Shown here: in pieces, positions 29,393 to 38,399 of the stretch
Layout of the letters: every line of letters starts with the position of its first letter
How positions within the stretch are numbered: position 1 is the first letter of the stretch
DNA from: Onishia taeanensis
Lineage (GTDB): Bacteria; Pseudomonadota; Gammaproteobacteria; Pseudomonadales; Halomonadaceae
NCBI RefSeq assembly: GCF_013349955.1
Contig: NZ_JABVXC010000006.1
Coordinates: 62,001 to 126,000 of the forward strand
Direction: 5' to 3'
Length of the DNA: 64,000 nt
Notes under the pieces: generated by a model
Database searches by the model: none
Seen by the model: only the letters and a program-made list of their open reading frames with translations
What the model was told of the DNA's origin: nothing
Position numbers and translations under genes: made by a program

Positions 29393-32300
29393 CGGTTGAG
29401 CCCCGCGCCTGCGGGGATCGGCTTCGATACGCTACCAGCGGTCGATGCCAACACGGTTGAGCCCCGCGCCTGCGGGGATCGGCGGTTCATGCAGGGGACA
29501 CCGTACATTTCGACCGGTTGAGCCCCGCGCCTGCGGGGATCGGCGCGACTGGGAGAACCGCAGCCAGGTACTGACCGGTTGCCCCGCGCCTGCGGGGATC
29601 GGATCGAGGCGCAGTCGAAGGACGACGAGCGAGTCGGTTGAGCCCCGCGCCTGCGGGGATCGGCTCCAAACTCTGAAAGTTACGGAATGAGGATACGGTT
29701 GAGCCCCGCGCCTGCGGGGATCGGCGGTCTGACTGTGCTGAAAGAATGCGTCCCAGCGGTTGAGCCCCGCGCCTGCGGGGATCGGGCTGGCGAAAGGCTG
29801 TAGGGATTTACCCCCCCCGGTTGAGCCCCGCGCCTGCGGGGATCGGCCTTGATGAAGAGCCGGTCAAGACCACGCTGTACGGTTGAGCCCCGCGCCTGCG
29901 GGGATCGGGTCTGGTGCGTGCCGTCAGCATCGACGCCCGCCGGTTGAGCCCCGCGCCTGCGGGGATCGGAACCTTCCGCCATTGCTCCAAGGTATAGGTC
30001 GCGGTTGAGCCCCGCGCCTGCGGGGATCGGGAATTCCGCGAGTCCGGGGCCAAGACAGGTTACGGTTGAGCCCCGCGCCTGCGGGGATCGGAAAAAGTCA
30101 CCGGCCTCACCGTCGGCGGCACGCGGTTGAGCCCCGCGCCTGCGGGGATCGGGCTGACCGACATCAAGATCGAGAGCGACGTGCCCGGTTGAGCCCCGCG
30201 CCTGCGGGGATCGGGCGCTCATCGCCCGTCGCCCCGATAGGAGCATCGGTTGAGCCCCGCGCCTGCGGGGATCGGGAGGCCGACGATAAACAGATCCTCA
30301 CCTATACCGGTTGAGCCCCGCGCCTGCGGGGATCGGTGCTGTTCGCGATCGGTAACGGCCTGCCACGACGGTTGAGCCCCGCGCCTGCGGGGATCGGATC
30401 GGGAACAGGCGACGCAGCAGCTCGCGGATCGGTTGAGCCCCGCGCCTGCGGGGATCGGGGCGAGAACGGCGACCAGCGCATCCGCGGCGACGGTTGAGCC
30501 CCGCGCCTGCAGGGATCGGCCAACAAAGGTGCGCGCCTTCTCGAATAGCGACGGTTGAGCCCCGCGCCTGCGGGGATCGGTTTGGACGTCGCACGCTCAA
30601 CGGTCCACAGCTCGGTTGAGCCCCGCGCCTGCGGGGATCGGGGAGAAGTCAGGGACTGCCGATAGCATCGTACCGGTTGAGCCCCGCGCCTGCGGGGATC
30701 GGTGTGCGCGCGTGGTCGGGTCATGCCGCTTTCACGGTTGAGCCCCGCGCCTGCGGGGATCGGCTGCACGCTCGAAAGTTGGGCTGGGACGTGATCGGTT
30801 GAGCCCCGCGCCTGCGGGGATCGGCACTTGATCCAGGGCGTTTCGTTGTTGCCGTGCGGTTGAGCCCCGCGCCTGCGGGGATCGGTGGCAGGGCGCGCGC
30901 TATGAACTGCGCGTGACCGGTTGAGCCCCGCGCCTGCGGGGATCGGCCTTGATGAAGAGCCGGTCAAGACCACGCTGTACGGTTGAGCCCCGCGCCTGCG
31001 GGGATCGGAACTGAACAAGCTGTTCGACACCAAGCAGCGTCGGTTGAGCCCCGCGCCTGCGGGGATCGGGGCGAGAACGGCGACCAGCGCATCCGCGGCG
31101 ACGGTTGAGCCCCGCGCCTGCGGGGATCGGGTCTGGTGCGTGCCGTCAGCATCGACGCCCGCCGGTTGAGCCCCGCGCCTGCGGGGATCGGAACCTTCCG
31201 CCATTGCTCCAAGGTATAGGTCGCGGTTGAGCCCCGCGCCTGCGGGGATCGGGGCACCGAGGCATTAGATGTCTGGGCCACTGGCGGTTGAGCCCCGCGC
31301 CTGCGGGGATCGGAGCGTCTTGTGCCAGCCGATGTCGTTATCCAGCGGTTGAGCCCCGCGCCTGCGGGGATCGGACGATCTCGCGCTCTTCGGGCTCATG
31401 CCCTGGCGGTTGAGCCCCGCGCCTGCGGGGATCGGGGTCCTATCGAGAACGCTGACCGGGATGCCAGCGGTTGAGCCCCGCGCCTGCGGGGATCGGACAA
31501 TATTTTCCATCGCCAAGTTTGATGACAGCGGTTGAGCCCCGCGCCTGCGGGGATCGGCTCGTTCTGGTGGATCAGCCACAGGAAGGGCACGGTTGAGCCC
31601 CGCGCCTGCGGGGATCGGGGCTACCTCTATGGCACTGCGAAAGAGGTTTGCGGTTGAGCCCCGCGCCTGCGGGGATCGGATCCCTCCCCCCTTGGCCCGC
31701 TTTCAGCGGGTCGGTTGAGCCCCGCGCCTGCGGGGATCGGATCAATCGAGCGGCCCAGGAGCACACATACAACGGTTGAGCCCCGCGCCTGCGGGGATCG
31801 GTTTGGCAGGGAATAGGACGACGGCCTAAGTGGCGGTTGAGCCCCGCGCCTGCGGGGATCGGATAGCGGCGATGACTTTCAGAACATTCGTAGCCGGTTG
31901 AGCCCCGCGTCTGCGGGGATCGGCATTTCTACACACTCAGGGTTCACCCTATCCGCGGTTGAGCCCCGCGCCTGCGGGGATCGGGCCCTGGATTTTCAGG
32001 TCAGCCAGTACGGCGCCGGTTGAGCCCCGCGCCTGCGGGGATCGGCAAGTCGGCCGCCACCAGCTGCACGCCACCCGCGGTTGAGCCCCGCGCCTGCGGG
32101 GATCGGCATGCGGATTGCTCCTGGGTGATAGAGGCAGGCGGTTGAGCCCCGCGCCTGCGGGGATCGGTCGACAATCAGCCAACCGCGACGTGTATATACC
32201 GGTTGAGCCCCGCGCCTGCGGGGATCGGGGGCGGCCGGCATCCGCCAGCAACGCTTCGACCGGTTGAGCCCCGCGCCTGCGGGGATCGGGCCGAGAATGC

Positions 32301-33571
32301 CGCCGTCATCCTTGAAGACGCCGGTTGAGCCCCGCGCCTGCGGGGATCGGATCAGGAGTCATATAAGGGGGAGGATCAACACCGGTTGAGCCCCGCGCCT
32401 GCGGGGATCGGGAGCCGTAAACCTTGAAGACATTAAGAGGCACCGGTTGAGCCCCGCGCCTGCGGGGATCGGGATAAACCATATTAATCATCATGACGAG
32501 CATGCGGTTGAGCCCCGCGCCTGCGGGGATCGGTTGCGAGTTCTGTTCGCCGCTCGCTCGCTCAGCGGTTGAGCCCCGCGCCTGCGGGGATCGGTGGCTT
32601 ATTCGGCGGCGTTGGGAGGTTATCCGCGGTTGAGCCCCGCGCCTGCGGGGATCGGCCCATTGGGCGGGCCGAAAAACCTCGCAATACCGGTTGAGCCCCG
32701 CGCCTGCGGGGATCGGTGCGGTCACCCGAGTGGAACTCGGGTTCCATGCGGTTGAGCCCCGCGCCTGCGGGGATCGGCCTGTGGCAGATGGTTGAGCTGA
32801 CGATAGGCGCGGTTGAGCCCCGCGCCTGCGGGGATCGGCCGCGCAGCTCCTCGAGGATCTCGGGCATCGACGGTTGAGCCCCGCGCCTGCGGGGATCGGT
32901 ACACCTCGGCGCTGTTGGCCTTGTTGCGTAACGGTTGAGCCCCGCGCCTGCGGGGATCGGCTGGCCGGGTGGTGAGAGACCCGGCCAGCTACCGGTTGAG
33001 CCCCGCGCCTGCGGGGATCGGCGATTGCGTGGCGGGGCCGGGTCAGGCGTGGGCGGTTGAGCCCCGCGCCTGCGGGGATCGGAGCGTCAGGCCGCCGCTT
33101 CGCGCGGTGCCTTGCGGTTGAGCCCCGCGCCTGCGGGGATCGGCCACCTGGGACGACATCACCGACAGCTACACCCGGTTGAGCCCCGCGCCTGCGGGGA
33201 TCGGTTCTAATGCTATAAAACAGATTGGGCAAGATTCGGTTGAGCCCCGCGCCTGCGGGGATCGGGAGATCGTGGAGCCCGAGCAGACCGAGCGCACCGG
33301 TTGAGCCCCGCGCCTGCGGGGATCGGGTCAGCGACGGTGGCGGCATCATCCTCGAAACCGGTTGAGCCCCGCGCCTGCGGGGATCGGGCAGCCAGGGCGG
33401 AGGCGCCGCCGGCAAGAAGCGGTTGAGCCCCGCGCCTGCGGGGATCGGCCGATCCTAGTCGAGTTGCTGCGCCATTTCGGCGGTTGAGCCCCGCGCCTGC
33501 GGGGATCGGGTTGCCGCAACTCGATGTGCCGCATCCCCAGGTCGGTTGAGCCCCGCGCCTGCGGGGATCGG
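29393..33571 (-). CRISPR. CRISPR array 2 (type I-E)
   Basis: There are 69 repeats of the array 1 type and 68 spacers of 32-33 bp, again read leftward from a leader at the right end. Most repeats are identical; exceptions are a 27-bp repeat lacking AG (29576), one with G to A (30511) and one with C to T (31910). Four spacers occur twice (see findings). No intact cas gene lies beside it, so it must depend on the cas operon at 17.6-27 kb, whose repeats it shares. Confidence 0.98.
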
Positions 33572-33690
33572 ACTAATCGTAGACGATTGTTTAAAAAGAA
33601 CAAAATCGCTGTTGGAAATTCCACCAGCGATTTTGCTCATTTTTTGATCAGTGCGTTTTGTTAAAGATCCAATAAAATCAATCAGTTGGT
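33572..33690 (-). promoter_or_regulatory. Leader of CRISPR array 2
   Basis: This sequence differs from the array 1 leader at only a few positions in about 115 bp. Both palindromes (near 33575 and 33602-33634) and the IHF-type AATCAATCAGTTG (33676-33688) are kept, although the adjoining cas2 copy has decayed. Confidence 0.8.
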
Positions 33691-33922
33691 TTCTTGGGGT
33701 AAAAAGCGCACCAGACGCAACCCATCATGGTCGATAGGCTAGCGTCGATTGGTACCGTAGGCCTGAAATTCAGGCCCGGATTCGTGGTTGCTAGACTAGG
33801 CCATGGCAACATTACCGTCTTCGGCCAATGCATCGACCTACTCCCAGATCATTTCGCGAATGCGTTGGCTGACATCGCCCACATAGACACCCGCACGAAT
33901 CTCCAATAGCCAGATGGCGAGC
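33682..33922 (-). pseudogene. cas2: Decayed cas2, right copy
   Basis: The C-terminal 80 or so codons of Cas2 remain, with TGG-to-TAG at 33796-33798 and CAG-to-TAG at 33838-33840. At GGCGAGC the sequence jumps to the interior of cas3, so the 5' part is lost. Confidence 0.93.
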
Positions 33923-34430
33923 TAGCGGTTGCACTGAGCCGTCGCCGTGGCTCACCCGCTTCGTAGTCGCGATCACCAGGTTGGGGCCGATCAATGGCCA
34001 GGATGAAATCCTTCATTCAGCTTGCTGGCACCGTGGGCGAGCACGAAAGATGAGTGAGAGTCTGTGCTATAGAAACGGCGGTGCTGGGCGCCAACTCGGG
34101 TGTACAGGGGTTGGAGATCGCCATGGTGGGTAGAACGAATACAGCCCCTCGCCATGCCCGGCCGCCAGCAGTCGCTGGGTCAGAATACAGTGGCTTCGGT
34201 CTTGCCACCACCGCGGCCAACAAAGCGTGCCGTCTTTCAGCCATTCCATCCAGTAACTCTTGCTCAGCAACTGCCAACCGACGGCGGCCACGTCGAGGCA
34301 GTGATAAGGCAACAGATGATAAGGAGCGCCGTCGCCTGCTGGCTTGGCCTTCCCTCAATAGCGATAGTAACTCACCCACGAAATCCCTTTCGTATTGAGC
34401 TTACCCCGCTCATATAAGCATCCAAGCAAC
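33923..34430 (-). pseudogene. cas3: Collapsed cas3, right copy
   Basis: Three blocks of cas3 remain. The first corresponds to about 25.73-26.03 kb of the intact gene (up to the Walker A region), with small indels. A short block matches about 26.60 kb (CGTGCCGTCTTTCAGCCATT), and a third matches the N-terminus including CLDVAAVGWQLL and the ribosome-binding site. Two internal deletions and many frameshifts make it non-functional. Confidence 0.92.
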
Positions 34431-34643
34431 TTCCCTGCCACCACTCTGCATTCGCTAGCAGGTTCTCACTCTAACCAAGGTGACGAACATCATTTCTTTT
34501 GCGGATACCTATGCCTTCAAGAGGCCGCTAACACCTGCCTTCTCTTGTCACGCGCCGTCCTCTTTCAAGCGATTTGCCGTACACAGCGCTTCAGGCGCTA
34601 CCTTTTTCTCTTAACCCGATTCCCCCTAGCCGCAACCGCAATT

Positions 34644-34656
34644 GTTATGTTATAAC
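34644..34656. promoter_or_regulatory. Zur-like box of znuCBA
   Basis: GTTATGTTATAAC lies 67 bp before the micropeptide start. Zur represses znu operons when zinc is sufficient in other gammaproteobacteria; the GTTAT/ATAAC dyad fits that operator. Confidence 0.65.
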
Positions 34657-34722
34657 CTTCGCCTCGTTTCAAGACTCAGCTTCACGACCCAGTTTCACGA
34701 CCACATCCCAAGAGACCGCACC

Positions 34723-34863
34723 ATGGCACACCGCCATCGGCCGGAAGGCCCCTGTCATTTTTCACTGATGTCGCTGTCCTGGGCGCGGCGTCTGCTACTG
34801 GCCGCGGCGCCGCTGGCGGTCCTGTGGCTCGCGGTGTCCTGGGCCGCGGGATGGTGGTCCTGA
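34723..34863 (+). CDS. Micropeptide with one membrane helix, right copy
   Basis: The 46-residue protein is identical to the left copy despite nine base changes: all are third-position or Leu first-position synonymous changes. It has a basic N-terminus (MAHRHRPEGPCH), one membrane helix and the end SWAAGWWS. It is first in the znu transcript and its TGA overlaps the znuC ATG as ATGA. Function is unknown; placement and selection suggest a small subunit or translational lead for the zinc importer. Confidence 0.75.
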   Translation: MAHRHRPEGPCHFSLMSLSWARRLLLAAAPLAVLWLAVSWAAGWWS

Positions 34864-35591
34864 TGGGGCGCCTGGCACTGCACGATTTAAGCCTCGCCCA
34901 GGGCGGCCGTACCGTGCTCGAACACGTCGAGGGGCAGTTTCCGGATGGCGCCATCACGGCGCTGATCGGCCCCAACGGCGCCGGCAAGAGCACGCTGATC
35001 CAGGGCATCATGGGCCTGCTCAAGCCGTCCCGGGGTCGCATTGAGTGCGCCGTGCCCAGAGAACGCCGCGCCTGGTTGCCCCAGCAGCTGGCGCTGGACC
35101 TGTCCTTCCCGATGAGCGTGGAGGAGCTGGTGATGACCGGCACCTGGCCAAGCCACGGGGCGCTCAAGGGCTACTGCGGCCCCCACTATCGCCAGGCGCG
35201 GGAGGTGATGGCGCGGCTTGGTATCTCGCATCTGGCCCACCGCCCGCTGGGCGAGCTCTCCGGCGGCCAGCGCCAGCGTGCCCTGTTCGGCCGCACGCTG
35301 ATGCAGGAGGCCGAACTGCTGCTGCTCGACGAGCCCTTCGCCAATGTCGATATCGAGACCGTCGAGGTACTGACGGGGGTGCTGCGCGACATGGCGGGGC
35401 AAGGCACCACCATCATCGTGGTGCTCCACGACCTGGACCAGTTGACCCGGCTCGCCGACGAGGTCTTGTTGCTAGACAACGGCCATGCGCGCTGGACAAC
35501 GCCTCAGGCCGTTATCGACCAGCCTACGCGCGGCACCCGCCGGGTCTCGCCGTTCATGCCGACCCAAGACGCGGATACGCCCCATGCTTGA
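34863..35591 (+). CDS. znuC: Zinc ABC transporter ATP-binding protein ZnuC
   Basis: The 242-residue ATPase has Walker A GPNGAGKST, signature LSGGQRQRAL and Walker B LLLLDEPFANVD. It energises zinc uptake with ZnuB and ZnuA at the inner membrane. I start it at the ATG that overlaps the micropeptide stop; 13 codons upstream are open in frame but lie inside that gene. Its end overlaps znuB by 8 bp. The Zur-like box upstream implies zinc repression. Confidence 0.95.
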   Translation: MGRLALHDLSLAQGGRTVLEHVEGQFPDGAITALIGPNGAGKSTLIQGIMGLLKPSRGRIECAVPRERRAWLPQQLALDLSFPMSVEELVMTGTWPSHGALKGYCGPHYRQAREVMARLGISHLAHRPLGELSGGQRQRALFGRTLMQEAELLLLDEPFANVDIETVEVLTGVLRDMAGQGTTIIVVLHDLDQLTRLADEVLLLDNGHARWTTPQAVIDQPTRGTRRVSPFMPTQDADTPHA

Positions 35592-36474
35592 ACTGTTGAA
35601 TAGTCTGTTCATCGCGCCCTTCGACTACGGTTTCATGCAGCGGGCGCTGGTCGCGGGACTGGCGCTGTCGCTGGCCGCCCCAGCGCTGGGGGTCTTTCTG
35701 ATGCTGCGCGGCATGAGCCTGATCGGCGACGCCATGGCGCACGCCATCCTGCCCGGGGTGGCGCTGGGCTTCCTGATGGCGGGCTTCTCGCTACCGGCGA
35801 TGAGCCTGGGTGGCATTCTCTCGGGGTTGCTCGTCGCCGGGCTCGCCGGCAGCGTTTCACACATGAGCGGGCACCGGGAGGACTCGGCAATGGCCAGCTT
35901 CTTCCTGATCTCGCTGGCCGCCGGGGTGATGCTGGTGTCGCTGGGCGGCAGCAGCGTGGACCTGACCCATGTGCTGTTCGGCTCGATCCTCGCCGTGGAT
36001 TCCACCGCCCTGATACTGATCGCGGCCATCAGCACCCTGATCGTGGTGGTGCTGGCGGTGGTGTTCCGTGCCCTAGTGGTCGAATGCCTGGACCCGCTGT
36101 TCCTGCGTGGCCAGGGCATGGCCGGTGGCCTCGTGCATGGCATTTTCCTGGGCCTGGTGGTGCTCAACCTGACGGCCGGCTTCCAAACGCTGGGCACCTT
36201 GATGGCGGTGGGTCTGATGATGCTGCCGGCCACCACCGCCCGCTTCTGGTCGAAGCGCCTCGAGGGGCTGATCGGCCTGGGCATTCTGCTGGCCATGTTC
36301 GCGACCAGCGGCGGGCTGCTGCTCTCCTACCATCTGGAGCTGCCCTCGGGGCCGAGCATCATCCTGCTCGCCGGGGCCTGCTATGTGTTTTCGGCGCTGC
36401 TGGGTCGCTACAACAGCCTGCTGGCAAAACTGCGCCGCCGTGATGCACCACTGGAGCCTCGCGCCGCTGAATAG
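35584..36474 (+). CDS. znuB: Zinc ABC transporter permease ZnuB
   Basis: The 296-residue membrane protein has the metal-type ABC-3 permease pattern with about eight helices, GMSLIGDAMAHAILPGVALG near residue 40 and TLMAVGLMMLPATTARFW later. It begins LELLNSLFIAPFDYGFMQRA. It works with ZnuC and ZnuA in high-affinity zinc import. It overlaps znuC by 8 bp and precedes znuA by 38 bp. Confidence 0.95.
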   Translation: MLELLNSLFIAPFDYGFMQRALVAGLALSLAAPALGVFLMLRGMSLIGDAMAHAILPGVALGFLMAGFSLPAMSLGGILSGLLVAGLAGSVSHMSGHREDSAMASFFLISLAAGVMLVSLGGSSVDLTHVLFGSILAVDSTALILIAAISTLIVVVLAVVFRALVVECLDPLFLRGQGMAGGLVHGIFLGLVVLNLTAGFQTLGTLMAVGLMMLPATTARFWSKRLEGLIGLGILLAMFATSGGLLLSYHLELPSGPSIILLAGACYVFSALLGRYNSLLAKLRRRDAPLEPRAAE

Positions 36475-36512
36475 GCCGAGCCATCCCCATATCCCCTACA
36501 GGAGCCCATGCC

Positions 36513-37628
36513 ATGCGCCATTCCATTTCACTGGGATTTGCCCTGGCCGCCACGATGGCGACCGCCACGCCCCTCTATGCCGATGAGCCGACCGACGTAC
36601 CTATCAATGTCGTGGCGAGCTTCAGCGTGCTTGCCGATATGGTCGAAGAAGTCGGCGGCGATCACGTCTCGGTCACGGCGCTGGTCGGCCCCGACAGCGA
36701 CCCGCACATGTTCTCGCCGAGCCCCACCGAGGCCCGCGCGGTCGCCAAGGCCGACCTGGTAGTCTTCAACGGCCTGAACTACGAGGGCTGGATGGAGCGG
36801 CTGATCGACTCCAGCGACTATCAAGGCGCCATGGTCACCGCCACCGAAGGCATCACGCCGTTGACCTTCCACGGGCACGACCACGGCGGTCATGATCATG
36901 AAACTCACGGCCAAGAACACGATCACGACCACCATGGCCACGACGATCATGATCAAAGTGGCCATCACCATGAGCAGGGCAGCCCGGACCCACACGCCTG
37001 GCAGGATCTCGGCAATGCCATCACCTATGTCGCCAACATCCGCGACGGCCTGATCGCCGCCGACCCGGCCCATGCCGATGCCTACCGCGCTAATGCCAGC
37101 CGCTACAGCGAAGCCATCACATCGCTGGATGAGGAACTCCACGCCCTGCTCGCCGAGGTGCCCGCCAACAGCAGCGTGATCACCGGTCATGAAGCCTTCG
37201 ACTACTTCGCCAACGCCTATGGCATCACCTTCCTGTCACCGAGCGGACTTTCCACCTCGTCCGAGCCCTCGGCGGCCGACCTGGCCCGACTGATCGACGT
37301 GATCCGTGACGAAGGCGTCAGCGCGCTGTTCAACGAGAGCATGACCAGCACCGCGACCCTTGAGCAGCTTTCCGAGGAAACCGGTCTGCCAATCGCCGGC
37401 ACCCTGTATTCCGGCTCCCTTTCCGCCGAAGGCGAGGCCTCGACCTACCTGGGCATGATGCGCCACAACGCCGAGGTGCTGCATAACGCCCTGGGCGTGG
37501 CCGGCCATCAGGCCGAGCGGGCGCCTGAACAGATGCATGACCATGAAGAGAGTCACGACCATGGCCATGCACATGAATATGACCAGCAGCACGAGCTAGC
37601 CGACGATCACAGCGGTCACGACCACTGA
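36513..37628 (+). CDS. znuA: Periplasmic zinc-binding protein ZnuA
   Basis: The 371-residue protein has a signal peptide (MRHSISLGFALAATMATATP) and the cluster A-I zinc receptor fold: VVASFSVLADMVEEVGGDHV, VGPDSDPHMFSPSP, then a long acidic His loop (about residues 125-155) and PDPHAWQD. Later zinc ligands are in ITGHEAFDYFANAYG. There is a second His-rich segment at the C-terminus (HDHEESHDHGHAHEYD and HSGHDH), which most ZnuA proteins lack. It delivers zinc to ZnuBC. GGAG lies before the ATG. Confidence 0.95.
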   Translation: MRHSISLGFALAATMATATPLYADEPTDVPINVVASFSVLADMVEEVGGDHVSVTALVGPDSDPHMFSPSPTEARAVAKADLVVFNGLNYEGWMERLIDSSDYQGAMVTATEGITPLTFHGHDHGGHDHETHGQEHDHDHHGHDDHDQSGHHHEQGSPDPHAWQDLGNAITYVANIRDGLIAADPAHADAYRANASRYSEAITSLDEELHALLAEVPANSSVITGHEAFDYFANAYGITFLSPSGLSTSSEPSAADLARLIDVIRDEGVSALFNESMTSTATLEQLSEETGLPIAGTLYSGSLSAEGEASTYLGMMRHNAEVLHNALGVAGHQAERAPEQMHDHEESHDHGHAHEYDQQHELADDHSGHDH

Positions 37629-37657
37629 GCGTTAAGGCGTTAAAAAGCCGCTTCATC

Positions 37658-37686
37658 GGGCGCTCCCTGCGGGGGGCGCCTTTTTT
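37658..37686 (+). terminator. znuCBA terminator
   Basis: GGCGCTCCC and GGGGGCGCC form the stem, followed directly by six T. Confidence 0.85.
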
Positions 37687-37730
37687 ATGGGATGCTGTCG
37701 GCACAAGGCTCACGCTCGCCAGGAGGCGTC

Positions 37731-38399
37731 ATGCTCGAGATGCGCGATATCCGCAAGGCCTACGCCACCCCACAAGGGCCGCTGTCGGTGCTCGAGGGGG
37801 TCGATCTCAGCCTTGCCGCCGGGGCGAGCCTGGCGCTGATGGGCGAGTCGGGCAGCGGCAAGTCGACCCTGTTGCACCTGGCCGCCGGCCTCGATACCCC
37901 CGATAGCGGTGAAATCAGCCTCGACGGCCAGCGCCTCTCGGCGGCCAGCGAACCCGCTCGGGCTGGCCTGCGCCGCACGCGGCTGGGACTGGTTTTCCAG
38001 CAGTTCCACCTGGTGCCGAGCCTGTCGGTCGCCGACAACCTGACCCTGCAGGCGCGCCTGGCGGGGCGCGAGACGCCGGACTGGAGCGGGGAGTTGCTGA
38101 CGCGACTGGGGCTTGCCGAGATGGCCGACCGCTATCCCGAGCAGCTCTCCGGTGGCCAGCAGCAGCGTCTCGCCATCGGCCGCGCCCTGGCCGGGCGCCC
38201 GGCCCTGCTGCTGGCCGACGAGCCCACCGGCAACTTGGATGAGGCCAGCGCCGAAACGGTGCTGACCCTGCTGCTGGAACTGGTTCGCGACAGCGGCTGT
38301 GCACTGTTGATGGTAACCCATAGCACGCGGGTAGCGAGCCGCCTGGAACGGCGCCTGACGCTTTCCCATGGTCGGCTGCTGGCCGAGGAGGCGCGATGA
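37731..38399 (+). CDS. ABC transporter ATP-binding protein (LolD/MacB type)
   Basis: The 222-residue ATPase has Walker A GESGSGKST, Q-loop FQQFHLVPSLSV, signature LSGGQQQRLAIGRAL and Walker B LLLADEPTGNLD, the pattern of ATPases that pair with FtsX-like permeases. AGGAGG lies before the chosen ATG. It overlaps the following permease as ATGA. With the third gene it resembles the ABC/permease/CrtC-like sets found in other proteobacteria, whose substrate is unknown. Confidence 0.9.
   Translation: MLEMRDIRKAYATPQGPLSVLEGVDLSLAAGASLALMGESGSGKSTLLHLAAGLDTPDSGEISLDGQRLSAASEPARAGLRRTRLGLVFQQFHLVPSLSVADNLTLQARLAGRETPDWSGELLTRLGLAEMADRYPEQLSGGQQQRLAIGRALAGRPALLLADEPTGNLDEASAETVLTLLLELVRDSGCALLMVTHSTRVASRLERRLTLSHGRLLAEEAR

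Noticed and set aside
34642..34863. 73-codon version of the micropeptide ORF with an upstream start
   Set aside because: The added N-terminus runs over the Zur-like box and is not conserved in the left copy; the 46-codon form is.
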